This document shows positions 12,700 to 23,213 of a stretch of DNA of 64,000 nucleotides, in pieces. This stretch comes from Cristatella mucedo (Eukaryota; Bryozoa; Phylactolaemata; Cristatellidae), in the NCBI GenBank assembly GCA_009760855.2, contig WPIO01000006.1:1527501-1591500 (forward strand). Reading direction: 5' to 3'. The notes below the pieces were generated by a model. It ran no database searches, was not told the DNA's origin, and worked only from the letters and a program-made list of their open reading frames with translations. A program made the position numbers and the translations under genes. Numbering within the stretch: position 1 is the first letter of the stretch; every line of letters begins with the position of its first letter.

Positions 12700-12866
12700 T
12701 ACTAGCTGATTAAACAGCCTCTTTTTGTATAGCGACAGAAGAGCCTTTACGGCTATCACCACCGCTTGCAGTGGCGTTAAAGGATTGCCCACCGCAGGAA
12801 TCGAACCCACGACCTCGGGACCGAGGTCGTGAAAGCAAACGCCTTACCCAGTGTGCCATCAAGATT
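12700..12866 (-). mobile_element. SINE-2 copy nested in LINE A
   Basis: Read on the minus strand: a tRNA-like head ('gatggcacactgggtaaggc' is the A-box region), a B box 'gggttcgattcc', a body running to 'gtaaaggctcttctgtcgct', and a 'atacaaaaagagg' end. LINE A resumes directly at the head side. Confidence 0.8.
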
Positions 12867-13571
12867 AGGAGCTGTCTTCCACAGTAGCTTGCAAAAAATA
12901 TAACTAGCTCCTCCGTTTTGTCTCGCCTTGATTATTGCAAATCTATTTGGCTGGGCTATCAAAAAATTAACTAGGCCACTAGCTGGCTATAAATATGGCT
13001 GCAAGGCAAGTTTTTGAGTCCCAGCGGTTAGGCCTCGCGTCTCCTTTTCTAAAAAGAGCTAGGGTGGATGCCGGTTGAGCAACGGATACAGAGCAAAGTT
13101 CTTACGCTGACCCACGAGGCCCGCCATGGCTTGGCTCCTTCGTACCTAGCTGAACTGCTGCATCAGTTTCAGCCTGTTCGCACCCTCAGGTCCTGTGTGG
13201 ACAATAAATTAGCTATTCCATTCCTCCGCTTAAAGACAGTTGGCGACAGAAGCTTTAGCTCCGTAGATCCTAGACTGTGGAACTCGCTTCCACAATTCTT
13301 ACGCAACGACAACTACTCTCCTACTGCCGACTATGGCACATCTTTTTCAGCGGTCCCGAGCTGCTACTTCCATGCTACTCACTACCTCAATTGCTCTCCT
13401 GACTCTGCTATGCTTCCCACTTTCTCTTTGTTGCGCGAGACGAAGCCTGTCGGCTACCGAATGCGTACCGACAGCCGCTTAGGCTGCGAGTGCGCTATGC
13501 AAAACTCTCCCGCGTAACTGCCGCCTAGTCTTCATGGCTTTGCGGAGTTACAGACAGAGATGCATTACATA

Positions 13572-14139
13572 ACGGACTAGAACCCACGCGCCGGGTGGTG
13601 GGTACGAGCACGAGCACGAACCTTACCCCTAGGCTAAGGGTCAGGGTCAAGAGACGGGGCCGCGAGCTCGAGCCGCCCGTCCCTCTTGCGAATCCTACCC
13701 AATAATTCTCAATAACCGGTGCGCGCTGTCCTGCGTAAAACGCAGCGCCGCTGCTAAAATGGCGGCGCGAATTTTAGCCGGCGTCCGCGGCGCGGGGGAG
13801 CGTCCGCGGGGCCCCCTATCCGCCTTTGGACCGACCTTGCCCGCCTCGGTCCGACCTTACTGCAATCACGCCGACCTTGACGCCTTCCGACGTTGACGCC
13901 TTCATACCATATCTTTGAGGGTCCTGCCGGGCGGCTTGCCGGCTGCGGGCCTCTGCGAGCAGGATGCGCGATTGATTGTCTCTGGCGGGTCAAGTTCTTC
14001 CTCGTGGCGTAAGCCAGCTCTCTTCCCTCGCCTGCCAGCGACGGGCGCGCGAAAATCTAGGCGCGGCTTCCTCGCGGCGAGATCTTAGCGCGCGGCGGCG
14101 GCGGCACCGGGCGGCCGCCCGCGCAAGTCTGCGGAATCA
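13572..14139. other. CpG-rich unassigned sequence
   Basis: Includes an 'aaaatggcggc' word and a GC-rich stretch; no exon recognised. Confidence 0.4.
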
Positions 14140-14288
14140 GTACCCACAAGGCTCATTAGGTGAGTCAGTTACTTTTCACGACCTCGGTGCTTCCGAGGTC
14201 GTGGGTTCAAACCCTGTAGTGGGCGATCCCTTATCGCCGCTGCAAGCGGTGGCGGACGTAGCATTTAAGGTTCTTCTGTCGCAATGTT
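14140..14288 (+). mobile_element. SINE-2 copy
   Basis: Plus-strand copy with the 'acctcggtgcttccgaggtc' palindromic block, a B-box-like 'gggttcaaaccct', then 'gtgggcgatccctta', 'gctgcaagcggtggcgg' and the 'ggttcttctgtcgc' end. Confidence 0.75.
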
Positions 14289-15676
14289 AAATCGGCCGGC
14301 GTCACTATTAACGGCGGGGAATTGCCCGTTCTTAAAAGTGCAGCGAGCGGTCGCCGTCAGAAGGAGAGCCGCGTCAGCGGGCGACGGCTGCGGCAGCTGC
14401 CGGAGACGCGGACATTTTGCCGCGGCGGACGGTTACGGGCACTTTTCGGGAACGCGCCGCGCACCAGGATGCTTACGAGCTCGGAATGAGGCGCGCTCTG
14501 CCTTGCACGAAGACGCATCCAAGTGGGTTGCTTCGGCGGCGGAATCCCACCGCAAGGCGTGCTTTAAGCGCTCTACCACGTCACGCCGACGGCAGTATCC
14601 GCGTTCGCGCGGAGGCCGCCACCTCTGGCGAGGCTGCCGCAGCCTTCACGCTGACCTTGATGCAGCCTTGGCCGTAGCCTCAACGTTGACCTTGATGCAG
14701 CCTTGGCCGTAGCCTCAACGTTGACCTTGATGCAGCCCAGGCTGCCGAAGCCTTGATACCGACGCTAGTACTGCTGAATAGGACGATTGACGATTGAATA
14801 TATATTTCCTCTGCAGCGGCAACGCGGCTTGCAAGAGCGGCGATCTCTTCCGTTGAGTTTGTTTGGCACTCATCGATCGACCTACCGCCTTTTGGATCGT
14901 TCCTAGAGCACCCGCTTGCGGATGCGTCGATGCGATCGCTAACGTAGCGTTCTACGCTGTGCAAAAAGCAAGCATGCGAGCGTGCTTCGCAGAGCGGTCT
15001 CGTCGGAAGGCGTATTTCAACGTCACGTCCGCCAAGCTGTGCGCGTATATAGTCGTCTGCATACGTTCGGCAGGTCCACACGCCGATGTAGAAATGTGGC
15101 CATACGGCTCAGTCGGGGTGGGGGGGGGAAAGGCGCGCGGTCACGTGACAAAGACGCACCTGTGCTGGAGCGGGCGGTTGGTACGGCCGGCCGGGCTTCC
15201 GCGCACTGGCCGCCGGCGAGAGCCGGCCGCGCGTGGGCCACCCAACGCGCGTAGTCGACTTCGTCGCGTCCCGAGGTGCTTGAACTTCATTGGACGGAGT
15301 AATCGAGAGCCGGTGCGCTCGCACATTTGTTTGCCATTGCCCTCGGACCGCGATCTTAATTGGCAGCCGATCTTCCCCCGGTCGTCGCGTCAGCTTCGTC
15401 GATTCTTTCTCACCGGCGCCGGATGCTGGGCGATGGCTTGTCGAATCTCGTGTCGGGCAGTTGACCCGTTTTCAGAAGGACGCGCTTCAACGACTTCCGT
15501 GCCGCCCTCGTCGTCGCCCTGCGTGGCGTCTGCTCGAACTGTAAAGCCTTCTGGCTGACCGCTAAGGCGCTACGACCGATCCTCGCGTCAAACGACCATC
15601 TATATTTTTTGTCCGAAAGTCATTCCATTCCAAGAAGTCTGGACAAAACGGACCTCACGCCGCCTGCTTTCCCCGC

Positions 15677-15678
<2 letters not shown>
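14289..15678. other. CpG-rich unassigned sequence
   Basis: Open frames of up to 231 codons on both strands reflect low stop density. No protein family recognised. Confidence 0.4.
14653..14737 (+). repeat. 35-bp tandem repeat, 2.4 copies
   Basis: The unit begins 'gaccttgatgcagccttgg'; starts are spaced exactly 35 bases apart and the copies are identical where they overlap. Confidence 0.9.
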
Positions 15679-16093
<415 letters not shown>

Positions 16094-18048
16094 CCGCACC
16101 CTTTCACCCTTGCAAAATCATTTCGATTGCAAAGACCGACCACCGACTCTGGCAGCACCGTCCACAAAGGTCAGGAGGGTTTAAGTCGCGTCCGAAGCTT
16201 TCGCGTTACCGTTTGCCTGGCTTACAGCGCTCCTGGCGCGCCCAAGCCGCTACCGCGAAATCCGCGCCGCAGACCGCCGCCGCCGAGGGGGCAAACGCCG
16301 CCGCCGCAGCGCGGTCGCCAGCTGAGCTGCTGAGCTTCGCTCGCAGCCGATTTGAGAGGGGTGATTTCCGGTTCCGGCGGATCGCAGCTGCGCGCGGTGT
16401 GTGGCAGTTAGAGTTGGCCGCACCGCGCGGCCGCCGCCGCTTTGTTCCTTCTCTTTGCACTGCGGCTCGAGGCTGGGTGGAGGGGGGCGCGCAAGCTCCG
16501 TCTGCGCGTGCGCCAAACCTCTCGCCCCGGCGGGCAGTTTTAATTGATTTCAAGCTGTCGCACCATTAGCCTTTGAACCTCAGCCACGCGCTGCGCTCAT
16601 CGGCTCCGCATTAGCGAACGCTCGGCGAAGAACGGCGACGGGCGCTCGCGCGAACCGGCCGGCGCCGCTGGGCGGAAGTACGGCGGCGCAGCGCCGCTGC
16701 ACTCGGCGTGCGTCACGCGGCCTTTCTTTTTGGGCCTCTTTCGCTGCTTCCGAGCTGTTTATGGAATGCTCTCGTCGTACCGACCGACCGACCGACCGTC
16801 CGTCCGACCGACTGCTGGCCCGCTTAGCAACGACTATTGATTGCATTGACAAGGGCGCTTAGCGCCGAACCTCCTCGTGGAGGCGTTTCGTTGAAGCTAA
16901 CTTCGCGCCATCTTTGTCCCATGCGCCGGCACTCGCCGTGTGGGCACAGGCTGCTCTGATTGTTCGGTCGTGCCCAACGTCAATCGGCAGGCTACCAATT
17001 GTGCGTCAGCTAGATTCGAATCAAGGACCTCCGAAAGCCCAAGTCCGTCGTACCGACTACTTGCTACTCTTCGTTGCTCGCTACCCACTTGCTCCCATGC
17101 TTGATAATCGGTACAGACCGACGTCTGTCTTAGCCGTTTTTTATACTGCGGTTGACCGTAGTCCGCGTGTAGCCGACGTGGCCGATTGCACCATTAAACT
17201 TACAGCATCTTGAGTTGAAACAAGTCGACCGACCTGCAAGCTGCCTCCTCAAGTCTCGCTGTCGCCGTCGTAGGTATTCTCTGTTCGTGGAGGGAGGTCG
17301 AGCTTTACGCTCGAGAGTGCGGCCAGCCGACCGCTTAATTGTATAAGTTGATGTTTATTAATTTCAAACTTAGATCCGTTTAGTGGCGCAGCGAGCGATC
17401 CTCCGCCCCCGCCCGCCCCCTACAGGGACACGTCCGCCACCTCCGCGCTGCGTATGGAATGCACGTGCACGCGCCGACGTGCATGCAGCAGGCTTCAGAC
17501 CGCAGCCCGCCCTCCGCCCTCTGCCCTCTGCCCCCGCGCGGGCGCTCTCCACTCTCCCCACGTCGCATCCTCCTCCTCCTCGGAGGCAGAGGAGGCAAGA
17601 AACGCGAGCTACGGTACCGCCGGCACGAATGACCCGATCGCCGGCTACGAGTGGGCATTGCACGGCATTGTCTGTCGCCGCAGTAGACTCTAGGTTGCGG
17701 CCGCGGCTTGCAAGCGTTGCCTCTGCGGTCCGTCAAGTGACGCCTCGCTCGCTGCTTGAAAAGCCGTGCCGTTAGCCGCCGCCGCCGCCGCTCAGCTTTT
17801 GCAAGCAGCCTTTGCGGCTAGTGCACGACCGCTCGCGGCTGGCATCTCGACTTGGTTTAGCCGACGGCGAGAGCTCCCGCCCCCTTCGCCGTCGGCTCGT
17901 CGCCGGCGACGTCTCCTGCTCCGGGGCGAGCGTGCCCAACGACCGTCGCCGCCTAGCCAGCGGCGGCGGTGCCGGCGGCGGCGCCGCTGGCTCGCAGGAC
18001 GTCAGCTGGGCGCCGGCGTCGCCATCTTTCGTCCGTCGACCGCCGCAG
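16094..18048. other. CpG-rich sequence upstream of a SUMF2-like exon
   Basis: Presumed intron of the gene whose exons follow. I searched by eye for the preceding exons of the FGE domain (tryptophan-rich 'RLPTEAEWE' and 'PWGN' type motifs) and found none. The last bases, 'ccgtcgaccgccgcag', are the splice acceptor. Confidence 0.45.
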
Positions 18049-18232
18049 GTCTGCACGACATGCTCGGCAACGCGTGGGAGTGGACGTCGACGGCCTACGA
18101 GCCTGCGGCGGCTGCGACTCGGGGCGGCAGACTGGAGAGCAGCAAGTACGTGCTCAAGGGAGGCTCGTTCGTAGACGCCCGGGACGGCCACGCCTCGGAC
18201 GGCGCCGGTGTGCCCGTCCGCTGCGCTACGCG
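18049..18232 (+). CDS. SUMF2: SUMF2-like protein, penultimate coding exon
   Basis: This encodes the C-terminal half of an FGE-sulfatase (formylglycine-generating enzyme) domain. The hallmark GL-DMLGN-WEWT motif is present ('GLHDMLGNAWEWTS'), followed by 'KYVLKGGSFVDARDG' and 'VRCATR'. SUMF1 has a catalytic cysteine pair shortly after KGGS; here that segment has none, and 'GGSFVDARDG' resembles the SUMF2 form (G-SW-D-ADG). SUMF2 is an ER-lumen paralogue that binds sulfatases or SUMF1 without making formylglycine. Boundaries: acceptor 'ccgccgcag' before phase 1 'GT CTG', donor 'ACG CG|gtgaga' in phase 2. The exon stops being open right after the donor (TGA). Splicing to the exon at 21.27 kb restores the frame. 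Upstream exons were not found. Another FGE-domain protein remains possible. Confidence 0.82.
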
Positions 18233-18429
18233 GTGAGAGCCCGCCCGCCCGCCCGCGGCGCTTCGCTTCGCGTCTCGCTGCGGGCGGCTTCCCTATCGAA
18301 CTCGGCAGGATCGCCTCGGCGTCGCGTAACGCTACGGCACTCGGGCCTAAATATGCAAAGCACGTTCTCTCCCTCACCGCCCTTGGCCCGCCGCCCCAAT
18401 CCGATGGGAGACCCGGATCTGGATGCGGG

Positions 18430-18960
18430 GTAATGTCGCACGTCTCCGTGCGTGTAACTGCACAAAGGTACGAGGACTAAGTCCAGCGGACTTCGTCCGA
18501 CGAAACGAAGAGAGCGAGAAGCCGAGAGCTGAGAGTCCGGAGGAAGGAGGCGAGGAAGCGAGCTGCGTGGAAGTAGCAGACGCCGCTCGAAAGGCCGACA
18601 TGTGCCGCAGTCGGCAGCAGGAGAGAACGTGCATTTGCGTTCTGTTACGTTTGTAGGTGTAGGGTACCGGCAGAGTATGCAATATGCCTCCTAAATGACT
18701 TAAGATTCGCGCCAGCCTGCAACACTTTTACTGCCGGTCCGCACGTAGGAATGCCCGGCGGTGTAATCTGCAGACAGGCGCCGATACCTACGTAAAGGCA
18801 AGTTAATAAGATAGAATGGATATAACACGTAACGTAATATCTATACAAACGCAACGCGTACAAATCGTGGCAGCGATTTCCACAGTCTAGAACCTGCAGA
18901 GCGTAACTTTTGTCGCCAACGGCCTTCAGGCGTAGGAACGATAACTAACGGATCCGACGG
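18430..18960 (-). mobile_element. LINE family A 3' fragment with an internal insertion
   Basis: On the minus strand it matches the family A end in order: 'ctgcaggttctagactgtgg' with the flanking 'cgttggcgacaaaag', then the 'ctcctgctgccgactgcgg' block, and the terminal 'tttgtgcagttaca'. Between the first and second blocks about 180 bases (roughly 18660-18845) have no counterpart in other copies and are probably a later insertion of unknown type. Confidence 0.65.
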
Positions 18961-20171
18961 AGCAGAGCTCGCAGGACCTAGGCTGGCGCCATCTTGTGGT
19001 GCGGACTCGCTTGCTCGCTTGCCATCGCTAAAAGCGAGCTGAAGCGGGCTGAAAGCCGTCGTCGAGGTAAAACGTGGGTGATGGGCCACCGCCGAGGCGG
19101 CCGCGAGTTTCCGCGCGGCCGCCGCCACGGCTGGCGTCGAGCGCGCGCCTCTCTCGCTCCCGCCCATCTAGTGCGTCCGCAACTTCCGGACGCCTCCGCA
19201 CCGCGCCAGCTCGCCGCGCGCGCCCAGCAGCATTCGAACCGTGGGCGCCGGCTGAACGTGGCACCGGTTAGTATTTATTTGTTATGAAAACATAGGAAAT
19301 CCCGCCGCGGTGACTGACGCTGTCGGTATGCAGCGGCCGCTGCTGCTGCTGCGGCGGCGGCTCGAGGTAGCAGGCTCGAGCCGATCGGCACGCCCGCGCG
19401 CGCTGGCGTGCCGAGCTCGCTCTTGTTTGCCGCCGCAGCCGCCGCGCATTCGCACCGACGGCGGCGACTCGCTCCGCCGGCCCGAGCTGTGGTGGCTTTC
19501 GTTTGCCGGCCGGCCGCTCGAGGGTGCGGTGCGTGCGAGCTAGCCACGCCGAGAGCGCCTAGACTCCGTCTCTAGGCCACAGCCGTTCTGAGAATGAGCA
19601 TGAGCAGTCTTTGCATCCATCTTTGCATCTTTTCCATCTTTGCATCCGTCGCAAGAGCAGTCTTTGGGAATAACATGAGTTGACAGTTGCTAATCGCTGA
19701 AGAATGTTTGATCGAGTGCGGGACCTCTTCGGCGACTGGCGCCGGAGTCATGAGTCGCAAGAAAATATAAATTAGTCAGCATAAGAAACTCGACATCTAT
19801 CGATTCATCGAAATGAACGTTGGCATTGCCCAGAATAAGGAAGAGACCGTTTCCGGCACAGAGACTCGAAATGAGATCAGAGAGATATGAAGCAAAAGTA
19901 ACACTGTGTACTAGGCGGATGATGGATTACTGTCACCCGCGGCGACTGGCTGCCGGCCTCAAGACGATACATTCGAATGACCACTTCGGAGCGTTTCTTT
20001 CTTTTTTAAATAGGGAGGACTGAGCGACAGTGGCAGCTCCTCCTCCGCCGCCGCTTGGATTGATCTCCGGTTATGGAAGAAAGAGCGGAGCAGTAATCTT
20101 GGCGTAGGTGCCAGGCTCCCTTGCTGTTAGTTTAGCCCAGTCTCCCTTGAAGTAAACAGCTTTAGGGCGTC
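18961..20171. other. unassigned intronic sequence
   Basis: GC-rich to about 19560, then closer to balanced. A near-repeat of 'tctttgcatc' occurs around 19609-19650. No exon recognised. Confidence 0.4.
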
Positions 20172-20210
20172 GACGATTCGCGTCGACAAGAAGCGTCGAC
20201 GCGAATCGTC
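20172..20210. repeat. 16-bp-arm hairpin
   Basis: 'gacgattcgcgtcgac' and its exact reverse complement flank a 7-base loop (aagaagc). It lies within the SUMF2-like intron. Confidence 0.85.
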
Positions 20211-20244
20211 GCGTCCGTCGGGGTCAGAAACCAATACAGTTCAG

Positions 20245-20367
20245 ACCCGGTTACCACTAACCGTTCGATCGTGCTTCTTTTACAGCACATACAGGGCCTA
20301 GAAAGAGATTAGGTTCTCTGAGCGCGATATACAAATGTACTATTATTATTATTATTATTATTATTAG
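20245..20367 (+). mobile_element. LINE family B 3' end
   Basis: 'actaaccgttcgatcgtgct', 'gcctagaaagagattaggtt' and (ATT)n: the terminal 120 bases of family B, shared with the 23.1 kb and 26.2 kb copies. Confidence 0.75.
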
Positions 20368-21126
20368 ATGTCGATGTGCGTCATTTCTTAGGCGCTAAAT
20401 ATCAAGAAACAAGCAGATACTCTTTAAAAAAGATCTTGGCCGAGTCAGTTTTCGTATTCAAACTCGAAAACAAACTTGGATTTGCGGGAAATCATGCAAA
20501 GCTCAGCAAACATTATCTGCACTGTGCGGAGGGAAGGTCGCCGCTTCGGCGACGCCAGAAACCAATGTCAGCTCACGCAAGGTCAAGGCAATAGAGCAGC
20601 GCTATCGCGGCGGGTGTAAAGCGGCCGTAGGAGGCAGGCGAAAACAGACCGACGCCTGTGGCTTTCCGCCCTCCCTTCCTCCCTCCCCCCTGCTAGAGAG
20701 AACAAGGTGGCTTTCAGAATTAATTTAGGTGACAATTCGGTGAATCGTCGCGGGTGGTCGCAAGTGCGTGCGGAGCGGGAGCCGACTCGACCTTCAGGCT
20801 GTTCGCGAGGTCGGCCCAGACTGCCGCTAGGCGCCAGCCAGACGAGGGTCCCCAAAACGCTTTTCGCATCAGGCCAATTCAGTCAGAGTGTCATTTCCGG
20901 CCGAGCCGAATTGCGGGCACCCAATTCTACCGGAAGCGGTTGCGGAGCGGTTCTACCGGAAGCGGCGCTCGCGCGCGCGCGAGCTCCTCAGCCGACGGCG
21001 CTCACGCGTCGGAGCGAGAGTCGAGCTCGGCGAGTCCGTCGAGGAGTCGATCGAGCGGCGCAGACCGGACGCGCCAGGGTCACTACGCAACCGCCCCGGC
21101 GCTGCCTGCTCGGATGCGCTGCATTT

Positions 21127-21128
<2 letters not shown>

Positions 21129-21159
<31 letters not shown>

Positions 21160-21161
21160 AA
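21129..21161 (+). repeat. (GGC)n trinucleotide run
   Basis: About ten GGC units. Confidence 0.9.
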
Positions 21162-21177
21162 GTCGGCGAGCTTGGAG

Positions 21178-21179
<2 letters not shown>

Positions 21180-21254
<75 letters not shown>
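21180..21254 (+). repeat. (CT)n array at a splice acceptor
   Basis: About 37 CT units end roughly 20 bases before the acceptor 'cccgttgcag' of the last SUMF2-like exon. It is therefore placed as an oversized polypyrimidine tract. Confidence 0.9.
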
Positions 21255-21257
<3 letters not shown>

Positions 21258-21273
21258 ATCTCTCCCGTTGCAG

Positions 21274-21445
21274 CGCGGGCTTGGACGCCGACGCGGCGAT
21301 GCAGAACATCGGCTTTCGCTGCGCGGAGAGTCCATCCGACGCGCTGAGAGTCCATCCGTCGGTTCAGCGCCTGCAGCGAAGGATGCCGGAGGGCGGCGAA
21401 TCGACGGATGAGGTGGAGGAGAGTCGCGACCGGTCGGAGCTGTAG
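21274..21445 (+). CDS. SUMF2: SUMF2-like protein, last coding exon
   Basis: After the acceptor 'cccgttgcag' the exon starts in the phase left by the previous one. The joined codon is CGC (Arg) and the reading continues 'AGLDADAAMQNIGFRCAE'. This matches the FGE-domain end, in which a few residues after the RC-AR/TR segment comes N(L/I)GFRCA, the closing motif of SUMF1 and SUMF2. A further 37 or so residues rich in Glu, Ser and Arg follow before TAG. The protein ends 'DRSEL'. Known SUMF2 ends PGEL, a non-canonical ER retention signal, and RSEL is a plausible equivalent; that part is inference. No polyadenylation signal is visible close by. Confidence 0.82.
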
Positions 21446-22760
21446 GCGCCGCGACGTCGACTCCGCGACGTCTTGCCTTGTGCGCCTGGTGGGAAGCTCG
21501 GCGTGCGCGCGCTGCAGCCGTGGCGGTCCTGAAGCCGGCGAGTCGCCTCTTCGTCTCCGACCTCGACCTAGCGCCGCCAGCTCGGGGTAGCTGCGAGCTG
21601 GCGGCCTCTGCGCCGCCGCTCGTGCCCTGTACGCCGCTGCGCGCGAGCGGCAGTTCATGACTAATGTCGAAATACAGGAACGCGAGGAGCCGCAGAGAGG
21701 CATCGACTGGCAGCGCCCGAGCGACGCGACGTGGAGACGCTTTTAACTGCGGCGACTCGCACGTGCGGCCGCCGCAGGCGAGCCGCCAGTCGAGGCTAGA
21801 CCCGGCGCGCCGAGTGAGCGCGGCGGCGCCGAATCGCGCGGAGACCTACCTCAGGTGGCGGCGATTCGAGGCTTCGATGCGGCCGTGCGGACTCCTCGAG
21901 TCGTCGTATGAGCGCCTCGGACGAACGCGTCGGCTCTCAAAATTCCGAATTTGCATTTCGTAAAGAGGACGGCTGAGGCTGGCGAGTCGCGCGAACCGTG
22001 AAATCCGGCCCCGGTCAACCCGAGGCGACAGGCGTCGCGACCGCTTCGCACCGCAGAGGAGCGTAGGGGAAAAACGCTGCGCCGCCGCCGCCCCGCCCTC
22101 CCTGAGCGGAGACATCCGCGCTGCTGCTAGTCGCGAACACTGGGAGACGTAGGCGTCCAACGTCCGAGCCAAAAGCTGCTGACGCCCCGACAGGCGTACG
22201 CTCTCCCCCCCCCCGCGTAGCTTGCGTTCCCCCCTGCGCTGCCGCCCCCTAACAACCCCCGCCCCGCCCCATTCGCGCCTCGGAAGCTGAGCTCCAGCGG
22301 CCCCACTTCGCCGCTTTGTTAGCCGCCGTACAGTCCGTGCGGCGTCGGGACGCGCCCGACTCCTCGGCGACAGTCGGCGGCGAATGAGCTTATTTATTAG
22401 TCGAGCGATCGAAAAAAGCCGTGCGGCAGACCGTTTTTAAATGCCCGAGGAAATTCCAAAGCGCCGCTACCGGGGAGGGGGCGGAGGGTCGGCGAAACGA
22501 CAGCCTTAGACCTCAGCTTTCGCACGTCATTGCTACGCGGGCACGCGCGAGAGCGCCGCGTCATCCAACATTCCGCACAGCCTCGCGCGAAGCCGGCAGG
22601 TCAGCGGCGCCCGCAGCGGCCAGCCCCCCCGCGGCACGGCCCCGCCCTATTTCTCCTTTACGCCAGTTCCCGTCGTCTGCTGTATAGGCGTGGAGTGCAG
22701 CGGAAGGGGGAATATCGCCGACAACGCTTCCCTCGAGGCTAGCAGAAAGCGTCTGCTTGA
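21446..22760. other. CpG-rich sequence after the SUMF2-like stop codon
   Basis: Should include the 3' UTR, but no AATAAA lies within this stretch. C runs near 22206 and 22626. Nothing else recognised. Confidence 0.4.
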
Positions 22761-22974
22761 AGTGCTTCTATGAGCTAGACACTGTACTACTGCAAGTGCT
22801 CTTGTGAGCTAGATTCTATACTACTGGAAGTGCCTCTGTGAGTTAGATACTATACAACTGCAATTGCTTCTACGAGCTAGATAATATATTACTGGAAGTA
22901 TTTCTATGAGCAAGATGCCAGATTGCTGGAGGTGGCTTCTATGAGCTAGATACTACACTACTGGAAGTGCTTCT
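22761..22974 (+). repeat. 34-bp minisatellite, about 6.3 copies
   Basis: Units such as 'agtgcttctatgagctagac' plus 'actgtactactgca' repeat every 34 bases (one unit is 35) with 10-25 percent divergence. Each unit carries stop codons, so it is not coding. Confidence 0.88.
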
Positions 22975-23049
22975 CCTAGGAGCCTCGCGCGCATGTCACT
23001 ACTGGCAGAGCTCTTGCATGCACTTGCATGCCGACCCGGTGCACGTCAC

Positions 23050-23213
23050 CCCTAACCATGCTATTCTTGTCGTTTACTGAGCATGCTACTACTAACCATT
23101 CGATCGTGCTTCCTTTGCAACAAATGTAGAGTGCCTAGAAAGAGATTTAGTTCTCCGAGGTCACTATCAAATGCATTATTGTCATTGTTATTATTATTAT
23201 TATTATTATCATT
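23050..23213 (+). mobile_element. LINE family B 3' end
   Basis: The 'ccattcgatcgtgcttcctt' block, 'gtgcctagaaagagatttag' and (ATT)n, co-linear with 20.25 kb and 26.2 kb. Confidence 0.75.

Larger units (their letters stand above)
11700..13571 (+). mobile_element. LINE family A, interrupted copy
   Basis: Reverse transcriptase sequence co-linear with the 28.4 kb copy. It starts just before the 'MSETFQSGFKRQHSTE' block, includes 'LSAAFDTIDRD' (motif A) and a damaged YADD region written 'YGDD', and ends with the C-terminal part, which stays open for 149 codons (13068-13517), and the terminal 'acagagatgcattaca'. The copy is split by about 400 bases of foreign DNA (12456-12866) that includes two SINE-type pieces. 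Stop codons and frameshifts make it a pseudogene. The D-to-G change in front of DD may be mutational noise. Confidence 0.85.
18233..21273 (+). other. SUMF2: last intron of the SUMF2-like gene
   Basis: About 3.04 kb, GT..AG. It contains a minus-strand LINE A fragment, a hairpin, a LINE B 3' end, a short GGC array and, directly before the acceptor, a long CT array. Overlapping open frames within it on both strands are compositional. Confidence 0.75.
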
